A DNA stretch of 64,000 bases from Streptomyces tardus. GTDB taxonomy: Bacteria; Actinomycetota; Actinomycetes; Streptomycetales; Streptomycetaceae. The stretch lies in NCBI RefSeq assembly GCF_018101125.2, contig NZ_JAELVF020000001.1, positions 1,358,783 to 1,422,782 on the forward strand, read 5' to 3'. Under the pieces are notes generated by a model, which was not told the origin of the DNA, searched no databases, and saw nothing but the letters and a program-made list of their open reading frames with translations. Within the stretch, counting starts at the first letter, position 1. Each line of letters starts with the position of its first letter. The translations under genes were made by a program, and so were the position numbers. Below are positions 8,920 through 18,300 of the stretch, piece after piece.

Positions 8920-9029
8920 GCGTCACCCGTCCTCGTCACGAAGAGTTGTCATGTCCTACGGCTGTGCGCGGGCGTGCACGGAGGAGCGGACTCCTCGTTA
9001 CTGCGGTAGACCCAGCCGCTCAAGTCTGT

Positions 9030-9078
9030 GAATTTATGTTACTACAGTTGACGCAGATGTTAATCGAAGTTACGTTCC
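9030..9078. promoter_or_regulatory. AT-rich divergent control region with repeated ATGTTA
   Basis: Between the divergent kinase and oxidoreductase genes is a short AT-rich block, a sharp contrast to its surroundings. It carries the hexamer ATGTTA twice about 20 bp apart (TATGTTACTACAG and AGATGTTAATCGAAG) and TTGACG between them. This is a plausible promoter plus operator for the DeoR-family regulator encoded at 12423. The assignment is by position and base composition only. Confidence 0.45.
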
Positions 9079-9133
9079 CGCTTCGAGGCCGTCCGTGATG
9101 GTCCGCCGCACCGAGTCCGTCGAAAGGCTCCTG

Positions 9134-10525
9134 ATGACTCCGCTCCACCCCGGCACCGCGGGCACCGCGCCGCAGGGCCGCACGGTCACCTTCGCCCTCA
9201 CCGGCGCGTGCGGCGGTTTCGCCCGTACGCTGCTGGCGACCGCCCGTCTCACCGGCGACATCCGCCCCACCGTCCTGTGCGACCGGGACACCGACGGCGT
9301 CCACGCACTCGCCGCCGATCTCGGGCACCCGGCGGACGCACTGCTCACCGCGGACACGCCCGCGCAGGTAGCCGAGGCGGTGGCCACCGGCCGCATCGCC
9401 GTGGTCGCCGACATCGCACTGCTCTCGGGCGCCGACTTCGACATCCTGGTCGAGGCCACCGGAAGCCCCGCGGCCGGCTACCGGGCCGCCCGCCAGGCGC
9501 TGTTGGAGGACCGGCACGTCGCCATGGTCAGCAAGGAGGTCGACTCGGTGGCCGGCGTCGGCCTCGCCGCCATCGCCGCCGACCGCGGCCTCGTCTACAC
9601 CCCCGCCGAGGGCGACCAGCCGGCGAACCTGATCCTCTGGTACGAACGCCTGGCAGGCCTCGGCCTGGACATCGTCGCGCTCGGCAAGTCCAGCGAGTAC
9701 GACCTGGTCTACGACCCCGAGCAGGGCACCGTCTCCCAGCTGGACACCACCGTGGCCGCCCCCGAACTGGGCGCCCTGCTGCGCCTCGGCGACGACCCGA
9801 ACGCCACCCTCGCCGCCCGGGCCGAGGCGGTTCGCGCCCTCAAGCGCTCCGCGGCGGCCGACCACTGCGAGATGGCCGTGGTCGCCTCCGCCACCGGCTT
9901 CACCGCCGACCGCCCCGAACTTCACTACCCCGTCGCCCGCGTCTCCGAGCTCGCCGACGTCTACGCCCACCGCGACCACGGCGGCATCCGCGAGCGGGAC
10001 GGAGTGCTGGACGTCTTCAGCGTGCTGCGCCTGCCCGACGAGGCGAGCTTCGCCGGCGGCGTCTTCGCGGTGGTGCGCACCCACGACGCGCAGACCTGGG
10101 AGACCCTCCGGGCCAAGGGCCACCTGGTCAGCCGGGACGGCCGCTACGGCTGCCTCTACCTCCCGTACCACGCCATGGGCGTGGAGACGCCGGCCACGCT
10201 GCGCCGCGCGGTCGTCGAGGGCGCCGGCGTCTCACCCCGTACGCCGCACCAGTGCGCGGTGCTGGCCGGTCGCGCGGACGGCGACCTCGCCCCGGGCACC
10301 GAGCTCACCCTGTACGGCCACCACCACGAGGTACGCGGCGTCGCCCCCGCGCTCTGCGACGCCGACGCGGTCCCGGCCGACGCCGCACCCTTCTACCTCC
10401 TCGCGGGCAGCACCACCGCCCGCGAGATCGCCGACGGCTCGTTGATCACCCTGGACGATCTGGCCGACGTCGACCCCGAACTGCTCTCCGCCTGGCAGGC
10501 CGGCCGGAACACCACCGCCACCTGA
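9134..10525 (+). CDS. NAD(P)-dependent oxidoreductase with SAF domain (COG4091 type)
   Basis: A 463-residue protein when started at the ATG at 9134, which has GAAAGG six bases upstream; a longer start at 9095 lacks this. Residues 15-150 form a Rossmann-like domain (VTFALTGACGGFARTLLATA), the middle resembles homoserine-dehydrogenase-like catalytic domains (AMVSKEVDSVAGV, YTPAEGDQPANLI), and the end is a SAF domain. COG4091 proteins occur in sugar-acid and apionate loci. Here it probably provides the oxidation step upstream of the OtnK-like kinase, a place usually held by an LtnD/DenD dehydrogenase. Its last 90 residues are partly duplicated in inverted form just downstream. Confidence 0.7.
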   Translation: MTPLHPGTAGTAPQGRTVTFALTGACGGFARTLLATARLTGDIRPTVLCDRDTDGVHALAADLGHPADALLTADTPAQVAEAVATGRIAVVADIALLSGADFDILVEATGSPAAGYRAARQALLEDRHVAMVSKEVDSVAGVGLAAIAADRGLVYTPAEGDQPANLILWYERLAGLGLDIVALGKSSEYDLVYDPEQGTVSQLDTTVAAPELGALLRLGDDPNATLAARAEAVRALKRSAAADHCEMAVVASATGFTADRPELHYPVARVSELADVYAHRDHGGIRERDGVLDVFSVLRLPDEASFAGGVFAVVRTHDAQTWETLRAKGHLVSRDGRYGCLYLPYHAMGVETPATLRRAVVEGAGVSPRTPHQCAVLAGRADGDLAPGTELTLYGHHHEVRGVAPALCDADAVPADAAPFYLLAGSTTAREIADGSLITLDDLADVDPELLSAWQAGRNTTAT

Positions 10526-10908
10526 CCCACCGACCGCGTGCAGGGCCCTGCCCCCCCCGGGCCCTGCACGCGGTCGGTGGGTCAGGTGGCGGTGGTGCTG
10601 CCCGCGAGGAGGTAGAAGGGTGCGGCGTCGGCCGGGACCGCGTCGGCGTCGCAGAGCGCGGGGGCGACGCCGCGTACCTCGTGGTGGTGGCCGTACAGGG
10701 TGAGCTCGGTGCCCGGGGCGAGGTCGCCGTCCGCGCGACCGGCCAGCACCGCGATCGCCACCGCGAACGCGATGAGTGTGTAGATGTCGGACATGGCTTA
10801 CCTCTCGGCGGTGCGGGAACGGGCCGGCCCGTTCCCGCACCGCCGAGAGGTAAGCCATGTCCGACATCTACACACTCATCGCGTTCGCGGTGGCGATCGC
10901 GGTGCTGG
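10510..10908. repeat. Double fold-back inverted duplication between two genes
   Basis: Three joined pieces are visible. A hairpin (left arm 10510-10548, loop of T, G and eight C, right arm 10559-10597) turns the sequence back. The inverted copy of the oxidoreductase end then continues, skipping about 90 bp at the shared CACCACCGCC, to about 10743. There, at the shared CCAGCACCGCG, it switches to an inverted copy of the permease start. A perfect palindrome of 83 bp arms (10743-10825 and 10826-10908) turns it forward into the real permease gene. Removing 10559-10825 restores a normal gene end, terminator hairpin and gene start. Confidence 0.9.
10582..10794 (-). pseudogene. Chimeric reading frame: permease start fused to oxidoreductase end
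   Basis: This 70-codon frame lies wholly inside the inverted duplication. It begins with the permease N-terminus (MSDIYTLIAFAVAIAVL) behind a copy of its GAGAGG site and continues in frame into the SAF-domain end of the oxidoreductase, finishing at the same stop. Both microhomology junctions keep frame. I treat it as a by-product of the rearrangement rather than a gene with its own function. Confidence 0.6.
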
Positions 10909-12218
10909 TGCTGCTGATTGCCAGATTCAAGGTCCATCCAGTTGCCACGCTCTTCGTCATCGTGGTCACCCTCGGCCTCTGCCTCGGCATCGGCGGCGCC
11001 AGAACCATGGAGTTGGTCACCGAGGCGTTCGGCAGCACCCTGGCGAAAGTCGGCCTCCTGGTCATCTTCGGCTGTGTGCTGGGCAAGATGCTGGAGCTGA
11101 GCGGCGCCGCGGAACGCATCACGCTCAGCGCCCTCACCCTCTTCCCCAGCAAGCGCGCCCCGTGGGCCGTCGCCCTGGCCTCCATGGTGCTCGGCATCCC
11201 GCTGATCGCGGACACCGCCGTCGTGATGCTCATCCCGGTCGTCTCCGCGCTCGCGTACCGCACCAACATCTCGATGATGCGGCTCGGCCCGATCCTCTAC
11301 CTCGGCGCCTACGTGATGACCTCGCTCGTGCCGCCCGGCCCCGGCCCGCTCGCCGCCTCCGCGATGCTCGGTGTGGACTTCGGCGAGGCGATGCTCTGGG
11401 GCCTGGCCGTGGCGATCCCCAGCATCCTGGTCGCCACCCTCTACCTGCTCACCATCAAGACGCATGTGGACCCCAAGCCCGAGCTGGTCGCCCACCTCAC
11501 CCCGGGCGGCGGATCCGGCGGCACCGACGCCGAGCCGGAGGAAAAGAAGAAGCTCCCCGCCCTGTGGATGTCCCTGACGCCCGTACTGCTGCCGATCGTG
11601 CTGATCGTCATCAGCTCCTACGTCGTCGACATGCTGGAGATCGACAACGTCTTCGGCTCGATCGTCGCCTTCGTCGGCAACCCCACGCTGGCGCTCTTCA
11701 TCGGCTGCCTGGCCGCACTGCCCCTGTTCGGCGGACGCTGGCGCGACAAGGAGACCGTCAACGACCTCTTCGAGGCGGGACTGCGCCTCGCCGCCATGCC
11801 CGTCGCCCTGACCGGCGTCGGCGGAGCACTGGCCGCAATCATCCGCGACACCGAGGTCGCCGAGTCGGTCGCCGACATGATCAGCGACTGGGGACTCTCC
11901 CCGATCATCGTTCCGTTCCTGGTCGCCGCCGCGATCTGCACCATCACCGGCTCCAACATCCTCGGCGTGATGACCGCCGCGGCCATCATGGAGCCGCTCG
12001 CCGAAGGACTCGGCGTCTCGATGCTCGCCGTCTACCTCGCCTGCGGCACCGGCGCCCAGATCATGAAGCACGCCAACTCCTCCGGCTTCTGGGTCACCAC
12101 CACGCTCTCCAACATGACGGTGGGCCAGGGCGTCCGCTCGATCGGCGTGGCCTCCGCCCTCTCCGGGGTCACCGGCGGCGCGATCGTCTATGTGCTGTAC
12201 GTTCTCGGCTTGATATGA
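10857..12218 (+). CDS. GntP-family gluconate/sugar-acid permease
   Basis: A 453-residue membrane protein with about 12-14 hydrophobic segments and the GntP-family pattern (VIFGCVLGKMLELSG near residue 75; GIPLIADTAVVMLIP near 115; late ITGSNILGVMTAA). GAGAGGTAAGCC directly precedes the ATG. GntP proteins are proton symporters for gluconate-like acids, and YgbN-type members accompany OtnC/OtnK genes. A polar cytoplasmic loop rich in Glu and Lys sits near residue 220. It is followed by a strong terminator and the DeoR gene, so it forms the end of the plus-strand catabolic unit. Confidence 0.85.
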   Translation: MSDIYTLIAFAVAIAVLVLLIARFKVHPVATLFVIVVTLGLCLGIGGARTMELVTEAFGSTLAKVGLLVIFGCVLGKMLELSGAAERITLSALTLFPSKRAPWAVALASMVLGIPLIADTAVVMLIPVVSALAYRTNISMMRLGPILYLGAYVMTSLVPPGPGPLAASAMLGVDFGEAMLWGLAVAIPSILVATLYLLTIKTHVDPKPELVAHLTPGGGSGGTDAEPEEKKKLPALWMSLTPVLLPIVLIVISSYVVDMLEIDNVFGSIVAFVGNPTLALFIGCLAALPLFGGRWRDKETVNDLFEAGLRLAAMPVALTGVGGALAAIIRDTEVAESVADMISDWGLSPIIVPFLVAAAICTITGSNILGVMTAAAIMEPLAEGLGVSMLAVYLACGTGAQIMKHANSSGFWVTTTLSNMTVGQGVRSIGVASALSGVTGGAIVYVLYVLGLI

Positions 12219-12270
12219 CGAAGTCCTGACGCTCGATCGGGCGAACCCGCCGCCCCGCCGCCCCGCCGCC

Positions 12271-12305
12271 CGCTCTCTTTCGACCCGCTCGGTCGAAGGA
12301 GAGCG
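12271..12305 (+). terminator. Stem-loop terminator after the permease gene
   Basis: CGCTCTCTTTCGACC and its near-perfect complement GGTCGAAGGAGAGCG are separated by CGCTC. The hairpin lies 53 bp after the permease stop, with no U-tract, as is usual in Streptomyces. Confidence 0.7.
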
Positions 12306-12370
12306 CGGCGGGGCTGCCCACACAGTCCGCAACTCCGCACCGCCGAGCAGCCCCCGTACCCGTCCCGGTT

Positions 12371-12412
12371 TCGCACTCGCACTCGCACTCGCACTCGCAC
12401 TCGCACTCGCAC
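12371..12412 (+). repeat. Hexanucleotide tandem repeat (TCGCAC) x7 upstream of deoR-type gene
   Basis: Seven exact copies of TCGCAC run directly into TGGAGGAAGC and the ATG at 12423, so the repeat abuts the ribosome binding site. Changes in copy number would alter the 5' leader length in steps of six without affecting the coding frame. Confidence 0.9.
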
Positions 12413-12422
12413 TGGAGGAAGC

Positions 12423-13244
12423 ATGCCGCCCGAAGACAGCCGCGGCGCCACCCTCATCCCGGACCAGCGCCGCGAGTTGCTCGTCACGCTGCTGCGCGAG
12501 CACACCGTGCTGAGCGTCCAGCAGCTCACCGAGCTGCTCGACGTCTCGCACATGACGGTCCGTCGCGACATCGCCGCCCTGGAACGCCAGGGCAGGGCGG
12601 TTTCGGTGCCCGGCGGCGTACGCATCGCGGGCCAGCTCCACCAGGAGCCGAGCCTCGCCGACAAGAGCACCATGGACACCCCCGCCAAGCTCGCCATCGC
12701 CGAGCTGGCGGCGACCTTCCTGCACGACGACACCACCGTCTACCTCGACGCCGGCACCACCTGCCAGGCGCTGATCCCGCACCTGGTCAGGCGTCGTGGC
12801 ATGACCGTGGTCACCAACGACTTCACCGCCGCGGCCACCTTGATGGCCACCCCCGAGGTGGAGGTCATCCACACCGGCGGGCGGGTCGAGCCCGCGAACC
12901 GCTCGGCGGTCGGCGGCCTCGCCGCGGCCACCCTCGGCCAACTCGCGCTGGACATCGCCTTCGTCTCCACCAGCTCCTGGGACCTTCGGCACGGCGTCAC
13001 CACTCCGTCCGCCGCCAAGGTGGAGGTCAAACGGGCCGCCATGGCCGGCACCGCCCGCACCGTACTGGTCGGCGGCAGCGCCAAGTACGGCTCGTTCGGC
13101 ATGTACCGGGTGGCGGAGCTGGAGGACTTCGACGCGATCGTCACCGACGCGGGCCTGCCCACCACCGCCCGCGACGCCCTGGCCGCCAAGGACATCGACA
13201 CCCTCGTCGCCGAACTCCCCACCCCGCCCGCGGACTCCCCGTAA
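12423..13244 (+). CDS. DeoR-family transcriptional regulator
   Basis: A 273-residue regulator. Residues 15-70 are a DeoR winged helix (LLREHTVLSVQQLTELLDVS, HMTVRRDIAALE) and residues about 90-250 are the DeoRC sugar-phosphate sensor domain (YLDAGTTCQALIPHL, TNDFTAAATL, GGRVEPANRSAVGG). GGAGGAAGC precedes the ATG. Such regulators usually repress sugar-catabolic genes and release DNA when bound by a phosphorylated intermediate. By position it should control the otnK/otnC and oxidoreductase/permease units; the ATGTTA repeats near 9030-9078 are the candidate operator. Confidence 0.85.
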   Translation: MPPEDSRGATLIPDQRRELLVTLLREHTVLSVQQLTELLDVSHMTVRRDIAALERQGRAVSVPGGVRIAGQLHQEPSLADKSTMDTPAKLAIAELAATFLHDDTTVYLDAGTTCQALIPHLVRRRGMTVVTNDFTAAATLMATPEVEVIHTGGRVEPANRSAVGGLAAATLGQLALDIAFVSTSSWDLRHGVTTPSAAKVEVKRAAMAGTARTVLVGGSAKYGSFGMYRVAELEDFDAIVTDAGLPTTARDALAAKDIDTLVAELPTPPADSP

Positions 13245-13293
13245 CCCGACCGGCACCGCCGCCCCCGTCCGCCCGACCACACACCCCGTACAC

Positions 13294-13339
13294 ACGGAAA
13301 GGGCCGGGTCAGATGTCTCTGACCCGGCCCTTTTCCGTA
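13294..13339. terminator. Bidirectional stem-loop terminator
   Basis: ACGGAAAGGGCCGGGTCAGA pairs with TCTGACCCGGCCCTTTTCCGT around a four-base loop (TGTC). It lies between the deoR-type gene and the tRNA remnant, which read toward each other, and serves both directions. Confidence 0.85.
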
Positions 13340-13341
13340 TG

Positions 13342-13383
13342 AGCCGCCTAGGGGAGTCGAACCCCTGACCTACGCATTACGAG
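13342..13383 (-). other. 3' half of tRNA-Thr(CGT), probable attachment-site remnant of an integrated element
   Basis: Read on the minus strand this is the anticodon loop CTCGTAA, the 3' anticodon stem TGCGT, a variable loop, the T-arm AGGGGTTCGACTCCCCT, and the acceptor strand AGGCGGC with discriminator T. The 5' half is missing: the next bases should be ACGCA and are not. The break at the anticodon loop is where tyrosine-integrase elements recombine in tRNA genes. Because the remnant holds only the 3' end, the element lies to its right and the intact tRNA should be at the element's far end, outside this window. A terminator follows directly. Confidence 0.85.
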
Positions 13384-13666
13384 ACCGAGAGCGATCGTGT
13401 TACGTGGTGCTCCGCCGCGCTGTCCGGTGACGTTTTCCCTGATCAGAGCATGTGCGACGGGTTGACCTGTGCCACCCCGTGATGCACGGTCCAAAGGCGT
13501 CTGTCCACCGGCTGTCCACCGACGGAGCCGCTTCGGGGCCGCCAGAGAGACCACTCGGAGTGGTAGGCCTAGCTGCTCAGGGAACCTGCGGCACGGCCGG
13601 ACGCCTTGTCGGCCCCATACAAACCACGGTTGCCCGAAGACCCGGTCCAAAACGCACACGTGCGTG
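13384..13666. other. Element end region without a recognised gene
   Basis: About 280 bp between the tRNA remnant and the kinase stop. Base composition is lower in GC than the chromosome to the left. It holds CTGTCCACCG repeated within 20 bp (near 13501) and several short inverted repeats (for example CCACTCGGAGTGG near 13552). No integrase arm sites can be asserted. I see no convincing gene. Confidence 0.4.
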
Positions 13667-15322
13667 TCAGCCCAGATCTTGGCGAATGCGATGGAGGTAG
13701 GCATCGATCTGCCCCAAACCGGGCCAGTCGCTCCCCCGCAGGCGGGAGGTCTCCGATCGGAGCCGGTCGCCTACGTGCATTGCTTGCGGGAGGCTTTCCG
13801 CCGCGGCATGCAGACTCATCAATCGTGCGAGGGCGTCCAAGTAGCGGTTGACGGCGTCCTCGTCGTCGGGCGTGGGCATGGCCTCGCTGACGCGGTCGAA
13901 GGCTTGGATGGCGGCGGTGGCTTCGCCGAGTTCCATCCGGCACTGCGCGGCGTAGTACCAGCACAGCTGGGCTTGCTCGTCGTGGTCGCCATAGCGGTCG
14001 GTGTAGTGGCGGGCGAGCGGCTCGAAGAGCGCGAGGGCCTCACGGTGGCTTCCGGCCAGGAACTTCACCTGGGCGAGGCTGAACTGCATGTCTTCTTTGA
14101 GCTCCGGGTCAGCGGCTCTCGCGATGGCTTCGGAGAGTGCGTCGGCCGCCTGGGTGAACTGACCATCCTGAGCCAGTCGCGCTGCCCGGTCGGAGACCAC
14201 GTCCGCCTCTTGCTCGGTCAGTGCGGCGGGGCCTGGCTCCAACCCCTGCGGTGCGGCAGCCAACGAGGGCGTGAGCGGCGAGGGAACGACGAGGGTGGGG
14301 GTGTACGAGGCGGCGGCACTGGGGCTGGGCACCCGGCCCCCGAAGGGGCGCAGGAACGGGAGACGGGGGTCGAGGATGCCCTCGTCGGTCGCGGCGGGGG
14401 CACCGGTGGAGGCGCGGACGAAGGGCAGGAGGGTGTCGTAGACCTCCATCGCGTCCATGCGCTGCTCGGATTCCTTGGTGAGCATCCCCAGCAGGAGCTT
14501 CTCGATGTCGGCTGGCACATCCGGGCGCAGGGCGCGGATGAGCGGGGGCGGGGTGTGGACGTGGTGCCACATGTGGGAGCGGCTGTCGTCGGGGGTGAAC
14601 GGCGGTTTGCCGGTGAGGAGTTCGTGGAGCACGCAGGCGAGGGCGTAGACGTCGGCGGCGGGGCCGACAGCGTTGGCCAGGCTCTGTTCCGGGGACATGT
14701 AGGGCGGGGTGCCCACGGTCATGCCGACCTGGGTAAGGCGGGGCAGGGTGCCGACTCCACGCAGGGCGGCGACGCCGAAGTCGAGGACCTTGACCACGCC
14801 TCCGGGGGTGAGCATCAGGTTGGACGGTTTGATGTCGCGGTGAACGACGTCGTGACGGTGCACGGTGTCAAGGACGGAGGCGATCTGGGCCCCGACGGCC
14901 GCGGCCCAGGAGACGGGGACCGTCTCGTTTTCGTAGTCGGTCTCGTCGATGAATGTCTGCAGTTCGCGTCCCTGCAGGAGCTGCATGACGACGAAGAGCC
15001 GTCCGCTGGCCTCGTCGGTTCCGGTGTCGTAGACGGCCGGCACACCCAGGTGCTCGATGCCGGCGGTGATCTGGACCTCGCGCAGAAATCGGGCGCGGCG
15101 GGTCTGCAGGGTCTCCTCGAAGGCCGCGCCTTGGAATCCGGGCGGGACCGGGCTCTCGGCCAGCATCATCTTGACCGCGACCCGGCGGTCCAGGCGCTCG
15201 TCGTACGCCTGCCAGACCTCGCCCATACCGCCCGCGCCGATGGGCGTGTGCAGCCGGTACCGGCCCGCGATCACGCGGGCCGGTACGCCGGCGTCGAAGC
15301 TCGGCGTGCCGCCCTGCACCAT
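13667..15322 (-). CDS. Soluble Ser/Thr protein kinase with helical (TPR-like) C-terminal region
   Basis: A 551-residue protein; the ATG at 15322 has AGAGAGGG upstream. Residues 20-290 form a Hanks-type kinase with all key residues: Gly-rich loop IGAGGMGEV (28-36), Lys51, HRDIKPSN (161-168) and DFG (181-183). After a Pro/Ala-rich linker, residues about 365-545 are alpha-helical in the style of TPR repeats (AARLAQDGQFTQAADALSEA). There is no membrane segment and no PASTA domain, so it is not a cell-wall sensor. It is the last gene of the type I restriction operon, 75 bp after hsdR. Possible roles are regulation of restriction or an abortive defence response; both are inference. Confidence 0.8.
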   Translation of the reverse strand: MVQGGTPSFDAGVPARVIAGRYRLHTPIGAGGMGEVWQAYDERLDRRVAVKMMLAESPVPPGFQGAAFEETLQTRRARFLREVQITAGIEHLGVPAVYDTGTDEASGRLFVVMQLLQGRELQTFIDETDYENETVPVSWAAAVGAQIASVLDTVHRHDVVHRDIKPSNLMLTPGGVVKVLDFGVAALRGVGTLPRLTQVGMTVGTPPYMSPEQSLANAVGPAADVYALACVLHELLTGKPPFTPDDSRSHMWHHVHTPPPLIRALRPDVPADIEKLLLGMLTKESEQRMDAMEVYDTLLPFVRASTGAPAATDEGILDPRLPFLRPFGGRVPSPSAAASYTPTLVVPSPLTPSLAAAPQGLEPGPAALTEQEADVVSDRAARLAQDGQFTQAADALSEAIARAADPELKEDMQFSLAQVKFLAGSHREALALFEPLARHYTDRYGDHDEQAQLCWYYAAQCRMELGEATAAIQAFDRVSEAMPTPDDEDAVNRYLDALARLMSLHAAAESLPQAMHVGDRLRSETSRLRGSDWPGLGQIDAYLHRIRQDLG

Positions 15323-15397
15323 GCGAGGTCCCTCTCTGTGCGGTCGGAGCGTGACCACCCCGTTCGGCCTCTTGTCTGACGTGTCGCAGAGCACAGG

Positions 15398-18300
15398 CTA
15401 TGCGGTCGGCGGTTCCGCCCGACGGCTTCCGGACGACTTGAGCTCGGCGGCCCGCTGCTCGGTGGCACGGCGCTCGGCCTCGCGTCGGACCGGGCGTCGG
15501 ATGAGCTGGTACGCCTGCTGGGTCGCGACCTGCTTGAACAGGCGGTTGACGTCGGTGTCGTCGAAGTAGCGGACCATCAGGGCGTCGTTGGACGCTGCCT
15601 GGTCGATGACGATCCGGTCGAGGTCCTTCTCCAGCTCCCCGCCGAAGACGTCCTGGTCCTGGTGCAGGGCGATGGCCCGGAGTTCGGGGTCCTCGCTGAC
15701 GGCGACGACGAGCTGGCCGAGCAGGATCTGGTCGGTGGTGGACAGCCCGGTCCCGTACTCGTCGTTGACGGACTGGATCACCTCCGCCAGAGACATTTCC
15801 TCCGCCTCGGCCACCGCTCCGGCCGCCTCGGGCACCAAGCCAGGCAATACCTGGGCGCCCGCTGCCTCCAGGCTCAGCTCCGGAGTACCCGTCTGAACGA
15901 TGCGCATGTGGCTCGGGGCGGCCGTCCCTATGTCGGCGCCAGCGCTGCGGGCGGGCGCGGGCAGGCGGCGCAGCAGAAAGCGTCCGTACTGGTAGAGCCG
16001 TTCCAGTTCGAGGTTCTCAAATCCGATCACATGGGAGAGCCAGCCGTACGCCTTGGTGTAGGAATCCAGAGCGCGGCGGAACTCGGAGGCGGTGTCCGGT
16101 TCTGCAGCGTTGAGGGCGTTGAAGCGGTCCAGCGCCGGCTGCAGGTAGCCGTAGAGGCGGGCGTGGGCCTTCATGATGGCGGTGTCGGTGGCCGAGCCGC
16201 CCTGAAAGGCTGCGAAGTAAGCGGTGACGAAGGCGTCCATCTCGGCTTCCACCAGGAGCTGGTAGGCCATCACCTCACGTTCGCGGTCGAACAGCAGGTT
16301 GGGGTCGGTGGGCTCGCTGACCGACGCCTCGTAGTACTGCTGGAAAGCCTGCTCGATGTCCTCGGGCCGGTTGGCGAAGTCGAGGATGAACAGGTCCTCG
16401 GTGCTCTTGAGCCGGTGGGTGCGGTTGAGCCGAGAAAGCGTCTGTACCGCAGCCAGGTTCGCAAGGATCTTGTCCACGTACATGGTGGTCAGCAGCGGCT
16501 GGTCGAAGCCGGTCTGGTACTTCTCAGCGACGACGAGGATGCGATGCTCGGGCTTGGGGACGGAAGGCGGGTTCGGGTCGTCCGCGCGGGTGTAGCCGAA
16601 ACGTGCCGGCAGTTCGCGTTCGGGGAAGCCGTTGAGCTTGGGCTCGGTGTACTCGATCCCGTCGAGGGTCAGAGCCCCGGAGAACGCAACCAGCGTGCCG
16701 CAGTCGGTGAAGCCCCGCTGGTCGATGTAGGCCCGCATGGCCTGGTAGAGCCGTACGGCGTGGTCACGGCCGGAGGTGACCACCATCGCCTTGGCTCGGC
16801 CGCCGAGTCGCGGGCTGGAGTGCGCGCGGAAGTGGTCGACGATGATCTTCGCGCGGGAGGCCATCGACGCCTCCGACATCAGCGCGGCTCGCACTAGCCG
16901 CGAACGGGCCTTGCGCGGGTCCACCTGCTGCTCCGCCTCCTCGGCGGCGGCTTCCTGGAGCTTGAAGTACGTGGCGTAGGTGATGTAGTTGCCGAGCACA
17001 TCGAGGATGAAGCCCTCCTCGATGGCCTGCCGCATCGAGTAGACGTGGAACGGTCCCTTCTCCTGCTCCCCCGAGCCGGGATTGGCGTAAGGAGTGCCGA
17101 AGAGGTCGATCGTCTTCGCCTTGGGCGTGGCCGTGAACGCGAAGAAGGACAGGTTCGGTTGCTTGCCGCGCGCCAAAGCCGCGGCCGTCAGCGGGTCGCC
17201 GTCCTCGTCCACCGCGTCCGAGCCGAGACGTCCCAGCGCCTTCTTCAAGGCCGCCGCGCTTTCCCCACCCTGCGAGGAGTGCGCCTCGTCAATGATCACC
17301 GCGTAGCGCTGTCCACCAAGCCCTGCAACCTTGTCCAGGACAAAGGGGAACTTCTGCACTGTAGTAATCACGATCCGGGCAGTCGGCCCGGTCAGCGCGT
17401 CCGCGAGCTGCTGGGAGTTCTCGTCGATCCGCACGACCACGCCAGCCTTGTGGTCGAACTGGTGGATAGTGTCCTGAAGCTGCTTGTCCAGCACCCGCCG
17501 GTCGGTGATGACGATGATCTTGTCGAAGACCAGCTTGTTCACTCCCAGACCGGAGGCGAGCGCGGCGGGCGCGATCTGCCCAGGGTCGTGGGAGGTGTGC
17601 AGGCTGGACAGGTGGTGCGCGAGCCAGGCAATGGTGTTGGACTTGCCCGAGCCGGCGGAGTGCTGGATCAGGTAGTTTTCCCCCGCCCCGTGGCGAGCCG
17701 CGTGCGCGATGAGTTTGCGCACTGCGTCCCACTGGTGGAACCGCGGGAAGATCAACGGTTGCGTGTGCGCGCTACCCGGCTTGTGCGACGGCGCCCGTCC
17801 GGCCTTCGCCGCAGCGTCCTCGACGTGCAGGAACCGCTGGAGCAACTCCAGCCAGTTGACCCGCGCCCACACCTCGTCGAAGAGGTAGGAGGTGGGGTAC
17901 TTCCCATCGGTCGACGCCGGGACGTTGCCCGCGCCACCGATCTGGCCAGGGCCACCAGAGCCGGTGTTGAACGGGAGAAAGCGGGTGGCGTCGCCGGCCA
18001 GGCGGGTCGTCAGGAAAGCCAACGTCGGATCGACCGCAAAGTGAACCAGGCTGCGCTTTGCGAAGAACAGTTCCTTCGGGTCGCGGTCGCGGCGGTACTG
18101 CCGCTTGGCGTCTTCAACGGTCTGGCCGGTCAGCCCGTTCTTCAACTCCACCGAGGCGACGGGGAGTCCGTTTAGGAAGAAGGCCATGTCGAGGCTATCG
18201 GCCGGCCGCGATGACGAGTAGTGGAACTGGCGCACGAAGGTGAGCCGATTGGCGTCGTACTCGGCGAGAGCGTCGGCGGCGAGCGTGTGCGCAGGACGGA

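Noticed and set aside
12371..12412. Short tandem repeats as a possible CRISPR array
   Set aside because: Units are 6 bp with no spacers; no cas genes are present.
10446..13295. Long minus-strand open frame across the permease and regulator genes
   Set aside because: Opposite-strand artefact of high GC; the GntP and DeoR genes on the plus strand have motifs and ribosome sites.
13342..13383. Functional tRNA gene
   Set aside because: Only the 3' half exists; D-arm, 5' acceptor strand and 5' anticodon stem are missing.
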